Origin: Prostheceraeus crozeri
Taxonomy: Eukaryota; Platyhelminthes; Polycladida; Euryleptidae
Assembly: GCA_907163375.1 (NCBI GenBank)
Contig: CAJQUW010001972.1
Coordinates: 1-64,000 of the forward strand
Reading direction: 5' to 3'
Length of the DNA stretch: 64,000 bases
Below, one piece after another: positions 47,501 to 60,300 of the stretch. How positions within the stretch are numbered: the stretch's first letter is position 1; each line of letters starts with the position of its first letter. A program made the position numbers and the translations under genes. The notes beneath the pieces are model-generated. The model saw only the letters and a list, made by a program, of their open reading frames with translations, made no database searches and was not told the DNA's origin.

Positions 47501-47789
47501 ATCATAACCAAACTGACCCTATTCCGTTCACTAGCAAACATTTCTCAACGTATCCCACCTTCCTTTCCTCGCATATTCAACCATATCATCCCGCTCCTCC
47601 TTCCATGTGATGGCCATGTGGAGGGTACCCAAAATGCCGGGATTCCATTATGAGCGTTCTTGATAAGCAAGAATGAAGATAGAAGGCATTTAAAATACGC
47701 TCAATATACTGTCAGATATCGTTTAGAGGTCAAGCAGGTTTTGCTGCTTTGATTTATAGAGAAATACACCCTCAGGCTATTTTAATAAA

Positions 47790-48015
47790 TAAATAGAGAC
47801 AGTTGCCCAATTCATTAATTCAAAGTAATTTCCAATAAACAATAAAATCTCAAATCAAAATAACGTTATTGGAAAGGAATGCACTAGCGCTTTTGTGGTC
47901 TCTAATCACGAAAGCTTTCGAGCATTCTTTTCCAATGACGTTTTGATTTTGGCGTTATTGTTTTTGGTGGCATTGCATTGGATTAATGAATTTGGCGACT
48001 ATCTTTATTTTCAAG
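47790..48015. repeat. Long imperfect palindrome (foldback/MITE-like)
   Basis: The left arm (core 47,809-47,882) and right arm (47,922-47,992) are inverted copies. Words such as AATTCATTAAT, AATCAAAAT/AATCAAAAC and ATTGGAAAGGAATGC pair with GCATTCTTTTCCAAT on the other side. About 40 bp lie between the arms, and weaker pairing continues outward to about 47,790 and 48,015. No coding content. It would form a hairpin of about 75 bp as RNA or single-stranded DNA. Confidence 0.8.
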
Positions 48016-48435
48016 TGCATTAATCATCATGACTGTTTCAAAATGGGCAAAATTTTCACTTAAGTCTATAAGTAACTAGGCCTATTTATTTTGATTAATA
48101 AAATAGTCTGAGGACATTTTTCTGTCTTATCCGCAGGCGAACTTCCATTCTGAAATCTCTTCCTATCTTTGCAGGCATGCAAATTTTCAGCGTCTCACAA
48201 GATTTCCGGACACCCTTTCGAATAAGTAGTGGGGAAAAATAAGTGTTCCAAAATGCCAGCATGTCCGTCATCTCAATCCTCATAGAAAACCATAGGTTCA
48301 TTAACACTTAAGGTCCTCACCATCATCAATCACTATGGGGCACCGCCTCTAGCCATCATAGAGTCGGTAGAAGCGCATTCTTATTTCCAAGCGGACCCAT
48401 CTGTCATAGAGAAGTCAATTACGAGACGATGGGAA

Positions 48436-49715
48436 TTTTTTTTTTTTTTATGAATATGAATATATTTCAAGCTGACTACAGCAAAAGATGCCAATTACAG
48501 TCAACAGTCGAATAATACAGGAATGTTTTTACAGAATACAGAATAAATGCATTAAAAGAAAACTATACAAATTATTCAATATCGAAAAATCCACGTGAAA
48601 TGGAACATTTGCTGAGTGATCTGTCGAAAAAATCAACGTCAGGTAAGCTATTAACAAAACCGACTGTACGAGGCATGAAATCCGAATTACGTAATTTGAG
48701 ACGACACTTTTTGACAGCAAAGACCTTTGTGTGGCGAGTCCGCCTAGTCGGTAAATTAAATAAAATCAAAGATAAAAGGTAAGAACAGTTTACACGATTG
48801 TGAAGTATCTTATGAAATAATACTGTGTCAGATAATTTGCGACGATGAACAAGAGTGGTTAACTGAAACACTTCACATAAGGGAACATAATTACAACTTT
48901 CATATTTCTTGCGAGTCAAATAACATAAGTGCTTGACGAAACGTTTCTGTACACGTTCTAGCTTATCAATGTGACAATGGGTACTGGGGGACCACACAGA
49001 AGAGCAGTAGTCTAAACCAGACCGTATATAAGCGTTGTATAGAGTTTTAAAAACAGCTACATTTTTAATGGGTTTCATGATCCTTTTGATAAAACCAAGC
49101 ATACGATATGATTTGTTGACAACTTTGGAGATGTGTAAATCAAATGACAAGGTCGATGTGAAATAAACACCTAGATCTTTTACAGTTGTAACAGACTGTA
49201 AAATAACACCGTTTAAGGAGTAATCAAAAGTTATGTTGAAAACTCGCTTCAAAGAAAAATTCATAAAAACGCATTTAGTGAGATTGAGTTTCAAATTCCA
49301 CATGTGGCACCATAATGACAATGAATCTAAATCATTTTGAAGCTCCAAGCAATCTTGAACACAAGAAACACGTTTAAAGACCTTAACATCGTCAGCAAAA
49401 ATCAAACAGTCACTCGACTGAAAACAGCTTGGAAGGTCATTTACAAACATTATGAACAAGGACGGCCCTAAAATTGATCCCTGAGGAACACCAGAGCTAA
49501 CAGGAACCCAATCCGTTACAGTTCCACTTACGGCTACACGTTGATAGCGATCACAAAGATAGCTACGGAACCAAGAGAGTGCAGTACCGGTAATACCAAA
49601 ATGATTCTCCATCTTCATAAGCAAAAGATCATGAGATACAGTATCAAACGCTTTGTGAAAATCGGTGTAAACTGAGTGAACTTGTAAACCATCATCAAAA
49701 GCTGATCGGATAAAA
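48436..49715 (-). mobile_element. 5'-truncated LINE (Jockey/CR1/L2 group), open reverse transcriptase
   Basis: On the minus strand a single uninterrupted frame, ending at 48,572, covers the second half of a non-LTR polymerase. It includes VYTDFHKAFDTVSHDLL, GVPQGSILGPSLFIMFVNDL and the catalytic LIFADDVKVF. It continues with NLTKCVFMNF, TVKDLGVYFTSTLSFDLHI and the conserved C-terminal LERVQKRFVKHL region. About 120 nt of 3' UTR and a poly-A tail (T14 on the plus strand at 48,436-48,449) follow. Similarity starts abruptly near 49,715, the 5' truncation point. About 375 codons with no stop mean a recent insertion. It lies in the large intron of the Shark-like gene, opposite to its transcription. 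Confidence 0.92.
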
Positions 49716-51900
49716 GCTGAATGCCCTTCGGGGCGGGAGGGGCCATCCTTTTCGAACCATAAAGGGCCCATTTCGCATAGAAAAGGAGCCCAGTGCCAGG
49801 TCTCATTTCGATAGACTAACCGATTTCTAGATGATAGAACCCTTTTCGAGTCCTTTTTCTAAACGGCCGTCTCAAAAGCTTTCCATGGTCCCTTTTCGTG
49901 TCGCAGTGTGATCTTTCGCCCTATCATCTTTCTGAGATTCATCCTTTTGAACACCAAAATGCATTTGCTCATCAAGGGACGCATTTATCCCCTGAACAAC
50001 ATCTGGACGGTCTTCATTGTTAAGTGATATGTTAATTTTCGACAGAATTTGCATATTTGCAGTTGCATAGCACACTATGAATTATTAGAAAGCTTCAAAT
50101 TCGTTTCCACCTGAAAATAATAAAAATAGCCGAGATGCGGCTCTTTCAATTGATCATCACTTCCATTTTGCTGTCGGTTCTCAGAGTATAAAACTGGACG
50201 TCGTGTTGGCAACATCGACAGCGTGATAGTTTTGAGATTCTTGTAAGAATGATGTAACATCATAGGAGCATAGGAGTGTATATTATCGTAAAAATTATAA
50301 TTATGAAATATCTCCTAAAATACAGCTATCCTTGAAAAGGCGGATGTATATTTGACCGTCGAGGAAGAAGACAAGACCCTGCCAAAATTGACTAATTATT
50401 TGCTTGCTTTATACTAAAGAGATCCATTCATTTTACTTCTACAATAGATTTTTTGGTCCACTTTTTATAGTGCAACATACTCATTCTGGCTGAGATCAGT
50501 AAATAAGATGTGAAAACTCCATTTTGTTTTTCATGATTGAAGAATTGCTTTCCCTGTTGAAGTGAAAAGCAGTCGACACCGAACATGTTGCACAAGGGAA
50601 ATGAATAGCTGATTTAAAGTGGATTTGACGACTCCGAAATCTAGCACAATTGATCAATATTAGCACGTGACTTTCAAAATTATGCAGAAATCTATATCTC
50701 AACTGATGAAGATTTCTGATAGGAAGCCGGGTTATTATTGCTATTTGTTGATGGGACACAAAAACATTTCATAAAATTCGGTCCCTTTGATTTCTTATCT
50801 TCCTCTATTTTGGTTCCAATTTACTTGAAAACATGTGTCAATTTAAATAATTTCAATTAGAGCTTCAGAAGAAAGCGAGTGTGCGGCCGCTTTTCACTTA
50901 AGTAAATTATTGCACAAAACAGCTCATTGAGTTGATATTTTAGCCCAAACATGCTCAAATTACCACTTACCACGTAGGTAAATAGGTCCTGTAACCAACA
51001 CTTCGAGCATGCATCAAATAGTCATAGTGCCCTCTTCTATGAGGCCCTCTTCTCCGGATCCCGGGATCTTTAAAAATTTTCAGGATTGACTTCGTTATCT
51101 ATCAGTCGTTTAAGTTTAGAAATTTGCTGTCAAAGGAAAAACAAGATTAACACAAAATTTCTCCGCTCTTTTTCTAACTCACTTTTTCAAATCGGGTCAC
51201 TGAAAACGATTCAACACGGGGGGTCATTAGAGGTGTTATACACTATAGTGCGAGCGTGCCTTCAATGTCGCTGAGACCTTTGCTACGAAAGTCTGCGATC
51301 GCACCTCGAATGACATGTGCATTTTGAAATGTTATTTCAAACAGACATTCGTGTAAGTATAACTTCGTTCGAGTTTCGGTTGGCTAAGCTACTATTTTGT
51401 TATTCTTCAAATCACCTCTCTTGATCATGTTATCAATGCTTAAATGAAATGAACAAGAAAATTGCATGCAAGAGCACATGACGTTAAAGCTTATTACTTA
51501 CATTCGCAATCATTAGTAATGATTATTATTTTTTATTACCATTTGGAGTCGGTGCGCCTATTTAATCAATATTGGCGTATGCAAAAGCAAAATTGTAGAC
51601 AGAAACTGCAGTATGCATGAATTTAATAATGTTTTCTCAATCCCGGGAATGAGAAAATTCGGGATCGTAATCACGGGATCGTACACCCTAATGATGACTA
51701 ACCCATCTGCACGATTTCCTGTTCTGAAGTAATTTTAGTTGAGCGACGTAGTTGACTTCCGATGAGTAATCCTGGCTCATTATCAACATATTGTACAGTT
51801 GGTGACAAACTATTACAACCTGAAATTGCAGGTGTGACATTACTCATCTTTTCCTCAATTCAATTAGTGGCCTCAGTATTGAATTGTGTGTTATTTCCAC

Positions 51901-52118
51901 AGACCTAAGAATATTACACACATCCATGATGCAATTCTTAGACGACTCAGCAGGGAATTGATGGTTTGTGAAATAACTGATGATTTTCTCAGAAAGTATG
52001 TGTTCGGAAAAGTTGGAAAGTGTGATGGTTCTCATGTCATTTATTTGAATGAGACCGTGCGCATTAATAATAACGATTCTTCATCGTCAATTGCAAAGGA
52101 TTATTTAGTTGAGTAATC
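51901..52118 (+). CDS. Exon-like open frame in the Shark intron, function unknown
   Basis: A good acceptor (GTGTGTTATTTCCACAG) precedes an open frame with coding-like composition: NITHIHDAILRRLSRELMV, EITDDFLRKYVFGKVGKC, SHVIYLNETVRINNND. It ends at TAA (52,113-52,115). Its phase fits neither neighbouring Shark exon, so it is not a cassette exon of that gene in this frame. It could be the last exon of a nested gene, an alternative terminal exon reached in another phase, or chance. No family is recognised. Confidence 0.28.
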
Positions 52119-53622
52119 GAGGTGAACACGCGCACTAGCATCTTTTATCACAGCAATAATTGCGACGTGCTCTATTTTGTTGGTTAACAACTTGTTTATA
52201 TAGCAGAAGGTACCAAATATTATAATAACATTGTGTACACAGTTACACGAACCCATGTGCTTACAATGAAAAAAACTAGGAATTATTCTGCTGGTGCATA
52301 AGTAGAACCACAAGAAGAAGTTCTGATAGATTTTATTTTTAAGTATCATGAGATGCTAAGGGAACTGAATAATAAAGTGGCATTAAGGCTTTGATTGATC
52401 ACAATTGGCACATACTGAAGATAATGTAACTTTTGAACCAGACGTCCTATTGATTTCATATCTGAGATTCAGAGGCACAGGATTACAGGAACATTTCGTC
52501 TTGATAAACCACAGACCAAATCTGAACAAGAAAAATCTAGTTAGCGCACCAAAATTAGTCCATCGCTAAAATTGACAAATTTTTTCTTCATGCGTCGAAC
52601 GAAATTTGGTGCGTTGAAAAGATTTTTTCAGTTGAGATCTGATTATGGTTTATCGAGACGAAATGTCTCGCTTAGAAGTTTCTTCCATTTCAAATCCATT
52701 AATTCATCCTTGACCAGATCTTTTTTAGAAAAAATAATGCAGCATTTTTCTTTAGCCTGCGAGGGAAATTCCGAGTACGCATATGTTTTTTAACTTTTGA
52801 GGGTCTCATTTCAGAAGTCTGAGTGCATTCAAAAGATTAAATGGTATACTGATAATTTCTTCCTTATTGACGTGATATGCGATTCGAGTTCTGCATCATC
52901 AAGACAAGACTCTCTTTTAGTCGGGGATCTTACTTGGATGTGTTGCAAAATTCATTATTGTAGTAAAGCACGTATGGTACGCCTCTGATAAATAGGTCTA
53001 TCTCGTATAGGCTTGAGTGTGATCATATGTAGCAAGGCCGTCTACATTTCTGTCTTGAATCAGTATTACTGGACCCGGATTCAGACTCGTTCAAAAATCG
53101 ACGGTATCGTCAATAGATAGCATAGTACTTTTTATGCTAGAAGAAACGCTTGAACTTGCCAGTCTTTTGGACATTTTTGAATGGTCAAAAATACCCTTAA
53201 CATTAAAGGAATTACCTAAAGCAGTATGTTCATTCTTAAAGAGCTATCACTAATATTTAATTTGTTTTCTTAGCCGCGCAAATCGTTGTATAGGTTACAA
53301 TGATTGCTGCATTTTGTTATCTGCAAAAATGGTCAATTTGAGTAGGCCCATATGAAGATTACACTGGCCTACTTTAATATCACATGCATGAATTGCGAAA
53401 TGACCTGTCCTTCCTATTCTTTTTGAATATTTTTTTCTATTTCTTTTTCTATTTGATTGGTTATCTTCCTATCTTCTTATCATTAACTAGTTATAGACAC
53501 TTAAGACTATATCGTTGAAGTGTAATATACTGTTGGATTAGCTTTGTCTAATTTCGATTCCTGTATGTCAATCAACCTAACCATGTATCAGTGTTAGCCA
53601 TATATCGATGATTGGATTTCAG

Positions 53623-54059
53623 CCGCTGCTCGGGGAAATGGTGTTCCAGATGATGGTGTCTTCCTGGTGAGACGATCTTCTCGAAATGGAGATAAGAAAT
53701 ACGTTCTAGCGGTTACCTGTAAAGGCTCCTGTCTTAAGTATAAGATTGAATGGGTCACAGAATTTCCCGCTGGTGGACACGACCAGGGTGCGTATTTTAT
53801 CGACAAGGGACCTCTTTATCCCAGTCTTGACCATCTAATCGAACATTACTGCCGCTTCGTGGATGGTATACCTGTCAGACTACGAACGGCTATAAATACG
53901 GCAGCTCGAGACCCAACTTCAGGCCCTGATGATGGAATCATTTGCGTCGACAAATTGGTTCCTCATGGTGTTGAGCAACGTGACCGAGAGCCGCTGAAAA
54001 TTCGATGTGCATCAGGAGCATCTGTTGTTGTTCCTGGAGAAGGACCAATCCCATTTGTG
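53623..54059 (+). CDS. Shark/HTK16-type tyrosine kinase, second SH2 exon
   Basis: Acceptor GATTGGATTTCAG; the first two bases complete the Ala codon begun at 42,561, so the exons join directly. It supplies the rest of SH2-2: DDGVFLVRRSSRNGDKKYVL with the phosphotyrosine-binding Arg in FLVRRS, CLKYKIEWVTEFPAGG, then YPSLDHLIEHYCRFVDGIP. The start of the linker toward the kinase follows (GIICVDKLVPHGVEQRD). It ends at GTG/GTGAGT in phase 0 after 480 codons counted from the proposed ATG. The kinase domain (GxGxxG, HRDL, DFG) is not found to the right within this window and probably lies beyond 64,000. Confidence 0.93.
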
Positions 54060-55407
54060 GTGAGTGCAGTATGTCTTCAATGATAGAATGTGACATCATT
54101 CAAGGCCAAATCTGCTGAGGGGCTTGTATGCGTAGATAAACAGAATTTGGCACTAAAATCCCGAAAGTAGCTAAAACACAAGTCATCAAATCTCAAACTA
54201 ATTGCACTATTAGCTTGATAAATTGTGTACTGACCATTTAGTGCCCTGTGGCTCAATGCATATGCTTCAAGCATAAACTGGAATCATCCACTCAGACAAT
54301 TAAGGAATTTGCAAACGTCATGCTCAATTTTTCTGTAAACGTTTGTGAAAGGCATAACTTCCAATCAGTAAGTGAGCAGAAAGATGTGATTGCTGTCACC
54401 GTCATGTATTTGTATCTGTAAAGCTGTGCATATTGTGACCATTATATCCAATATGTTTGTTATCCATGACGCCTCCTAAATAATGCTATTAACAGAATAC
54501 TGTGATGTTTGCGAATGATATCATCAAATTTATGATTTATTTATTTCCTTTTGTTTTAAACGAGGTTTTCACGGAATGCTTTCTTCAATGTTAATGTCAT
54601 ACTAGAATTGTGTTGATATATATTTCCTCTCGCTTTAATTTTTTTCCAATTCCGTTGCTTGAAGTCTTAAAACTTGATAGCAGGTATATTATCAACATGA
54701 AGGTTTCAAAATCCTCTAAAACACTGCAGATTCATCCGAATGTGTACATGATGCAGCCATCTATCAGGATTGTCATGGCATGCCTGGACTTTTATACTAA
54801 TCTTGCTAAATCGGCATTCGTTTAGCACGCAGCTTAAATGATAGCATAAAACGAAAATGTTGGAAATGTTACTTTGCCTAATTTAAGCATGTATTTCTGG
54901 TAAGGAAACATGTTTGTTTCATTTCAAAGCTTCCTCCGACAAATATGTCCTCACTAAACATAGAAATAAACTGTTAGTTTGGGAATAGTCATGATCGCAA
55001 GTTGTATAAATTCATCTAATTTACAATTAATTTCTCTTGTCATTAGAGCACCGTCGTCAGACATAGACGGCTTGAACATGCATTTCACAAATTCAAAATT
55101 TATATTAAACAGAAATAATTGCGTGGAAGAGATATCAGGATATAGAATTGTGAGCATGCGATGGATGGGGCATTTTGGCAGATATCTTACAAGCAGCAAT
55201 CTCACTGTCTTATGTTCTTGCTATTGGTAAATGTAGCCCAATAGTATATGTCACACAATCATATTCCTATCTTGTGACGTCTCCTCCACATAAGTGAAAA
55301 AAAGAATTCATACAACCTACAATCCTGAGGACTTTTCCCCGAACTGTCGTACTTCAGCTATCAAACATGAAAATACATCCGCTTATGTGATGCATCACCC
55401 GTGGTGG

Positions 55408-55575
55408 CGGACACTCCGTGGAACAGTATGATTGTCTGATCGATCTTTTGGTCTGCAGGTCGAACCCCAAAAATGTCATTGGAAGTTGGCAGGAAGGGCA
55501 TCCAGACTAAAAGTATCATGACGTTCCATCTGAAGTCTGACAATGTCACCACCGTCCAAGCCACCAGTGTTGGAG
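55408..55575 (+). repeat. tRNA-derived SINE, copy A
   Basis: The tRNA-like head CTCCGTGGAACAGTATGATT leads, about 45 nt later, to a B-box-like AGGTCGAACCCC (55,457-55,468). The body follows: TTGGCAGGAAGGGCATCC, ACTAAAAGTAYC, GAAGTCTGACAATGTC, then ACCAGTGTTGGAG. The same head and body in the same order occur at 56,386-56,553 in reverse orientation. It is a transposed, non-functional tRNA relative, not a tRNA gene. Confidence 0.78.
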
Positions 55576-56385
55576 TAGTGACGTTTAAGCCTCATTTACT
55601 TCATTGTATATGTTTTCATAATTTCATAGATGGCAAGCTCAATGTGTGACTAGAATCTGATAATACAGTTCTACGAAAAAAGATATCTAAAAAGGTAAAC
55701 TTCGAAGACAAATGGCAGAAATCAACTACTCGTCCCCCGTTCTATACAAACCTTTCACAACGCGGCTGTGGCTGTTACTGGCTACAACAAAACTTACTAC
55801 ATGTAAGTGTTTGGATTTCTTACTGTTCAACTTGAATCCAAATGGGATGGAAATGTTGAAGACTTTCACTCACTTTTAACTGATATTCATAGCCGCGATT
55901 TTACTTATATGATCGAGTGAACGCATGAATGAAAGGAAGTTGGGAATGTGGATGAAAAGATGAATACAAATTGAGACGAGAATTAATTGTGTCATCTTCC
56001 TACCGCCAAAGTAGGAAAGTTAGGACACGGACGGATACAGTGAGAAGTTTTCGTCCCATCTTGTGATAGTTTTCGTGACAGACTGATGGTGTTTCCCAAC
56101 TGTCAGTGGATGAAGTTGGGTGAGAGATCGAGACTTGATGTGACTGACAAGCACGATTGAGTGTATGGATGACAGGGTTAATTAGTTGTGCTGTGAATTA
56201 TCAGCATGTAGGTAAATAACAAAGAAGTTGAGCTAAAGTTTAGTGGGTAGGGAGCAGTTAGGCAGTGAGATATCATATTTTTTGTAGAATTTAAGAGGTT
56301 CCATGCCTTTGTGCTTGATATGTTGCGAAAACGAAAAATGCTATTTAATTTTCACTTTATATGAAACTGTGTTGCTTTCACTCTA

Positions 56386-56553
56386 CTCTCCCACTGGTGC
56401 CTTACACGTTGCTGGCACAGTCAGACTTCACTGGAGCGCTTTGGTACTTTTAGGTCTTGATACCCATCCTGCCGACTTCCACTGACACTTTCGGAACTCG
56501 ACCTCTAACTAGAGGATCGCTAGGCCAAACACTTGATCACTGTGCCACGGGGA
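56386..56553 (-). repeat. tRNA-derived SINE, copy B
   Basis: On the minus strand the head TCCCCGTGGCACAGTGATCA contains an A-box-like TGGCACAGTGATC, and GAGGTCGAGTTCCGA (56,505 down to 56,491) is the B box. The body reads GTCGGCAGGATGGGTATC, ACCTAAAAGTACC, GAAGTCTGACTGTGCCA, ACCAGTGGGAGAG, matching copy A. The A-box/B-box pair is better preserved than in copy A. The two copies are about 800 bp apart in opposite orientations. Confidence 0.8.
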
Positions 56554-57136
56554 TCACCCACTGATAGACAAAAGATGGGCGCAAGGATTGAATAAAATCA
56601 CTGACTTTGAATTGTAATGTATCCGATCCGGTTGTACGGTTCGGTTATTGATCAGTAAAGCATGCATTTTGTATAGAATAATAGAATTTCCCTCGAAATT
56701 GAATATCTGACAGTCATGTTCACGTTCAGCCTCGACTTCTCCACAGTTTGCTGCACATGGACACGAGTTTCTTCCACCTTAACATAAAGAGTAGTTTTGA
56801 ACAGTAACTTGAAATAACATGGGCTCATATACCAATAAAATGTGTTCAAACTCGGACTCATTGAAAATTGTCTAAGAAAATTTTGTAATTTCGTTGCTTC
56901 GCTCTCAAAAGCAAGGCTATATATTTTTCGTAAATAGTTAAGTTTTCATTCTTGTACTTTCGATAAAGTTCATATTGTGTTGAATTTAATGTTCCTGTTG
57001 CCATTCGGTCATAAACTGTTCGATAGCGCTAATGTTAAGTTGCTTTTAAGAGTCAGTAGTATGAAACGCAGATTCATAAAAAAGTAACCAGTCTCGGCAG
57101 TGAGTTTGCAGTAGTTGTTGGAGTCCCTTTCATCAA

Positions 57137-57337
57137 GCTTTGCAAGAGCAGCTTCGTATTGACTTGATGAAAGAAAAGCAGGAGAGCGAACAACTGAAGT
57201 GCTCCGAGTACAGTTTGGCTAGAAGTAATTCAAGAAAACCTTCAGAGGAAGGAGGAAGAACAAAAGACCGCCTCAGCAGAAAACTCACTGCCGCAAGACA
57301 GGCATTTGAGAATGTCTTAGAAAGACATTTAATGTGA
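57137..57337 (+). CDS. Unplaced open frame, charged helix-like
   Basis: A plus-strand frame of about 66 codons ends TGA at 57,335-57,337. It is Lys/Glu/Arg/Gln-rich (LRIDLMKEKQESEQLK, GGRTKDRLSRKLTAARQA), as in a coiled coil. No acceptor puts it in phase with the Shark exon ending at 54,059. Possibly chance. Confidence 0.18.
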   Translation, partial: ALQEQLRIDLMKEKQESEQLKCSEYSLARSNSRKPSEEGGRTKDRLSRKLTAARQAFENVLERHLM

Positions 57338-60300
57338 AACTGACTCCCTTTGAGCATCAAATCAGCGCACTGAGATGAACTTGCTTCAATCTTGCTTGAA
57401 TGCAAAGGACGTTCCCATTATGTGGATCAAGCTTCAGTGATCATTTGATCAATTATTTGAACTTGATAGTGCGTTTAAACATGTCTATAAGTCGTTTTAC
57501 TGTTACTTGATAAAGGTTATTGGTCTTTATGGTGTATTGATTTCATTCAAGCAGTTTGGGTTTCTCTGAATAAGAGTTATGGTAACAACTTTGTTGCGGA
57601 ATGCACTACAATTGGCATGAGTGGCATGAATGAAAGTAGCAAGGAAATAAATAATTGCGAGCTTCAAAAGCTTATAACTGATAAAGATGGATGAAAATAG
57701 CTTTGAATGAGGCCTATAATGTCATCCCTAAAAATTATATAGATCCGTCTGATGCTCCAATACACACCATAGTTTTTGGATCAAACATAAAGCGATTTTT
57801 GAGCAAGCACCATGCGTCCCAAATCTGACCTATGGTGGTTTGATATACATGCGGTATAGGCCCTCCAACGAATGTCGGGAGTTTTCTCCCTCTAAATTTG
57901 TTGCTATAGAGCTGCGGATACTACTATTTCACGTGACAGCCATCTGATAAGATTTTCAAGAATTTGATTGAAAATGCAAATTATCTCAATTGCGTCTTAA
58001 TGCACTACTTGTGTATTTTGTTGCATATATTATTATTATATTATTATTACTACAAGCAAATAGAATCGATGTTGAAATTTTCGAACGTTTGAGTATGTGT
58101 TACGAGGATTTTTATTTCAGAATTTATGCATGTCGCTTGACATTCGTTTATTTCTGAATTGCTTGTTATATAAGTTAACCATTTGTACTATTTCATTATC
58201 ATTCATTAATTAGTGATTTTCCTCTCTCATTTCATCCTCAGGAAAGGAACACGAGTGGATATCGCAATGAGGTACTAAAATTTGTAATTTCAAAAAGTAT
58301 CTTTTTGTTGCGTTGATGGCATGTAGTATTTGACTATTCGCACTTGTGAACGAAGACTTCTCTCAGTGATCGATGCATGGGGAGTCTAGTTGTACCCACC
58401 CCTGTTTTCCAGAGCATTTGCCAGTTTGCAATCCATATAAAGGTGCCCGTGGTGAATGGTTTTTGTAGCTTCAGTCTCGTGACTTTGATACTAGAGGAGT
58501 TGAATGAAAGCATTGTAGAAATCATTCACAATTGAAAACTAAAATATTGTTCTACTAAAATCTGAAAATGTCAGTAATGCATCTTTGTTTCATCAGATTA
58601 ATTTGTAGATGATTCGATTAAATATTTAGATATTGATTAACAAGCATGCATTTGATTGGCAACCATAGGTGTTCTGGAATGGATCATGGAATCTTATTGG
58701 TATGCTGAGTTATAAAAAAGTTGATTAATATAATATTCAGATTGCTTGAGAGATTACAGCTCGCGTCCTACCGCTTACTTTGAAAATATATTATTCTAGC
58801 ACATCACACTAACTCTAACATAAGATTTTAGGTTTGTTGTCCAACTTCATCCCCAACATATCTTGGACGAAATGGGATTGAGAGTTAAGATCATAGTCCA
58901 ATCCTTAAATTGAAGATGCTGATATTCAACATTGTCATTGAATGCCTACATGTATGTCTGTTCAGGAGCTGGAATTATCCTGATGGCATGTTTTCTTTAC
59001 CTTGTGGCAGCATAATTCATTAGAGACGAAGAGACACGAAAATTTGAGAAATTCGATGAAGAGTTGAATATTTAATTTTCTATGATAAATTTGTCATTAA
59101 TTATTAGGTGACCATTAACTTGCTTGCAACCCAAATAATCATTTTGTAAGATAAGCTACTGAAATTTTTATTGATAATGGACATCAATCGCTGATTAAAT
59201 CGGATTGTTAAAAGCGCAATTATGCTTTCCGAATAAATCATCATACAAACGTCTCAATCTTGAAACAGACAATTTTTTATACATTTTTTAGAATTATTTT
59301 TTTATAGCTTTTCTTGCACCTGTGATAGAGCTTTATTGTTTTCGCAAAAAGTGGATTATACAGGATATTTATTTACAGCAAGACATACCGAAAGAATCCA
59401 AATTTTTGTTACTAACGATCCTTGAAATATATAAAAGAAGAAATTTCTCTCATGATGGCCGTTTTTCAATAAAATTAAATCTATAAATGTTCCATTGATT
59501 ATTGTCAAAGTTCACTGTGTATGTTCGTTTTAGATGTAGGTGAAATCAGGTTATTAAGGGTGTGCCCCCTCAACACTAAACAAATTTTCCGATCCTCACT
59601 GCACTGGGCAAACAAAAAGACGTTGGATTGAGCGGGTAAAAATTTAATATAATTTTGATTAGATGGAAATTAAGGCCTTAATATATGAAAAGTATCAATC
59701 AACTTTCATAATTCATTGTGCCAATATTAAAACTTTGTTACACTAAATCAATTTGTATCATAGTCCAACCAAAGTGTGATGTCATGCTCAATAGAAGTGT
59801 TCTACTTTACTTCATATTAGATTTAATGACATTATGCTAGACATAGTACATGAATAGTATATTTTGAAATAATCGAATGTTAATCAGTATCAGTGGTGAG
59901 GGTACCTATGCGGTTTATTGGATTTCTTGTAAAATGTCATTTTAACTCACAAGCGCTTCCTTAACGATTGCACGTCTTCTACTTTGCTGTCAATCACTGC
60001 ATCTAATCTGTGTACACGGACATTTGCTATCTAACCACAGAAGTGATAATGTCGCAGTTACTGAAAAACACATCTTTTAACGTCCATCTTGTTGCTTTTA
60101 TAAAGTATAGCAGTAAGATGCTATACATATACATCGAACTCCTTTAGCTATTTCATGAAAAGATCTCAGGATGCGTCTCTATCATATCTTACCTAGATAT
60201 TTAGAACATTACTACTACTTATAATGCATACGAACACTTAACAGGCCTAAGTGCTGACTGGATCACATCTTATAATCAGATCAAGTAAGATTTGATCTCA

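Larger units (their letters stand above)
42562..53622 (+). other. Intron of the Shark-like gene (11.1 kb), splitting the second SH2 domain
   Basis: GT (42,562) to AG (53,621-53,622). It contains an inverted-repeat candidate (about 43,231-44,590) enclosing an AT-rich insert, a long palindrome (about 47,790-48,015), a LINE on the opposite strand (48,436-49,715) and an exon-like frame (51,901-52,118). The stretches 44.6-47.8 kb, 49.8-51.9 kb and 52.1-53.6 kb show no recognisable genes. Confidence 0.9.

Noticed and set aside
51055-51690. Element bounded by CCCGGGAT words
   Set aside because: Words at about 51,060 and 51,645 are short, palindromic themselves and not extended into longer matching ends.
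57137-57337. Charged frame as the next Shark exon
   Set aside because: No acceptor gives phase 0, and no linker or kinase motif is present. Kept only as an unplaced frame.
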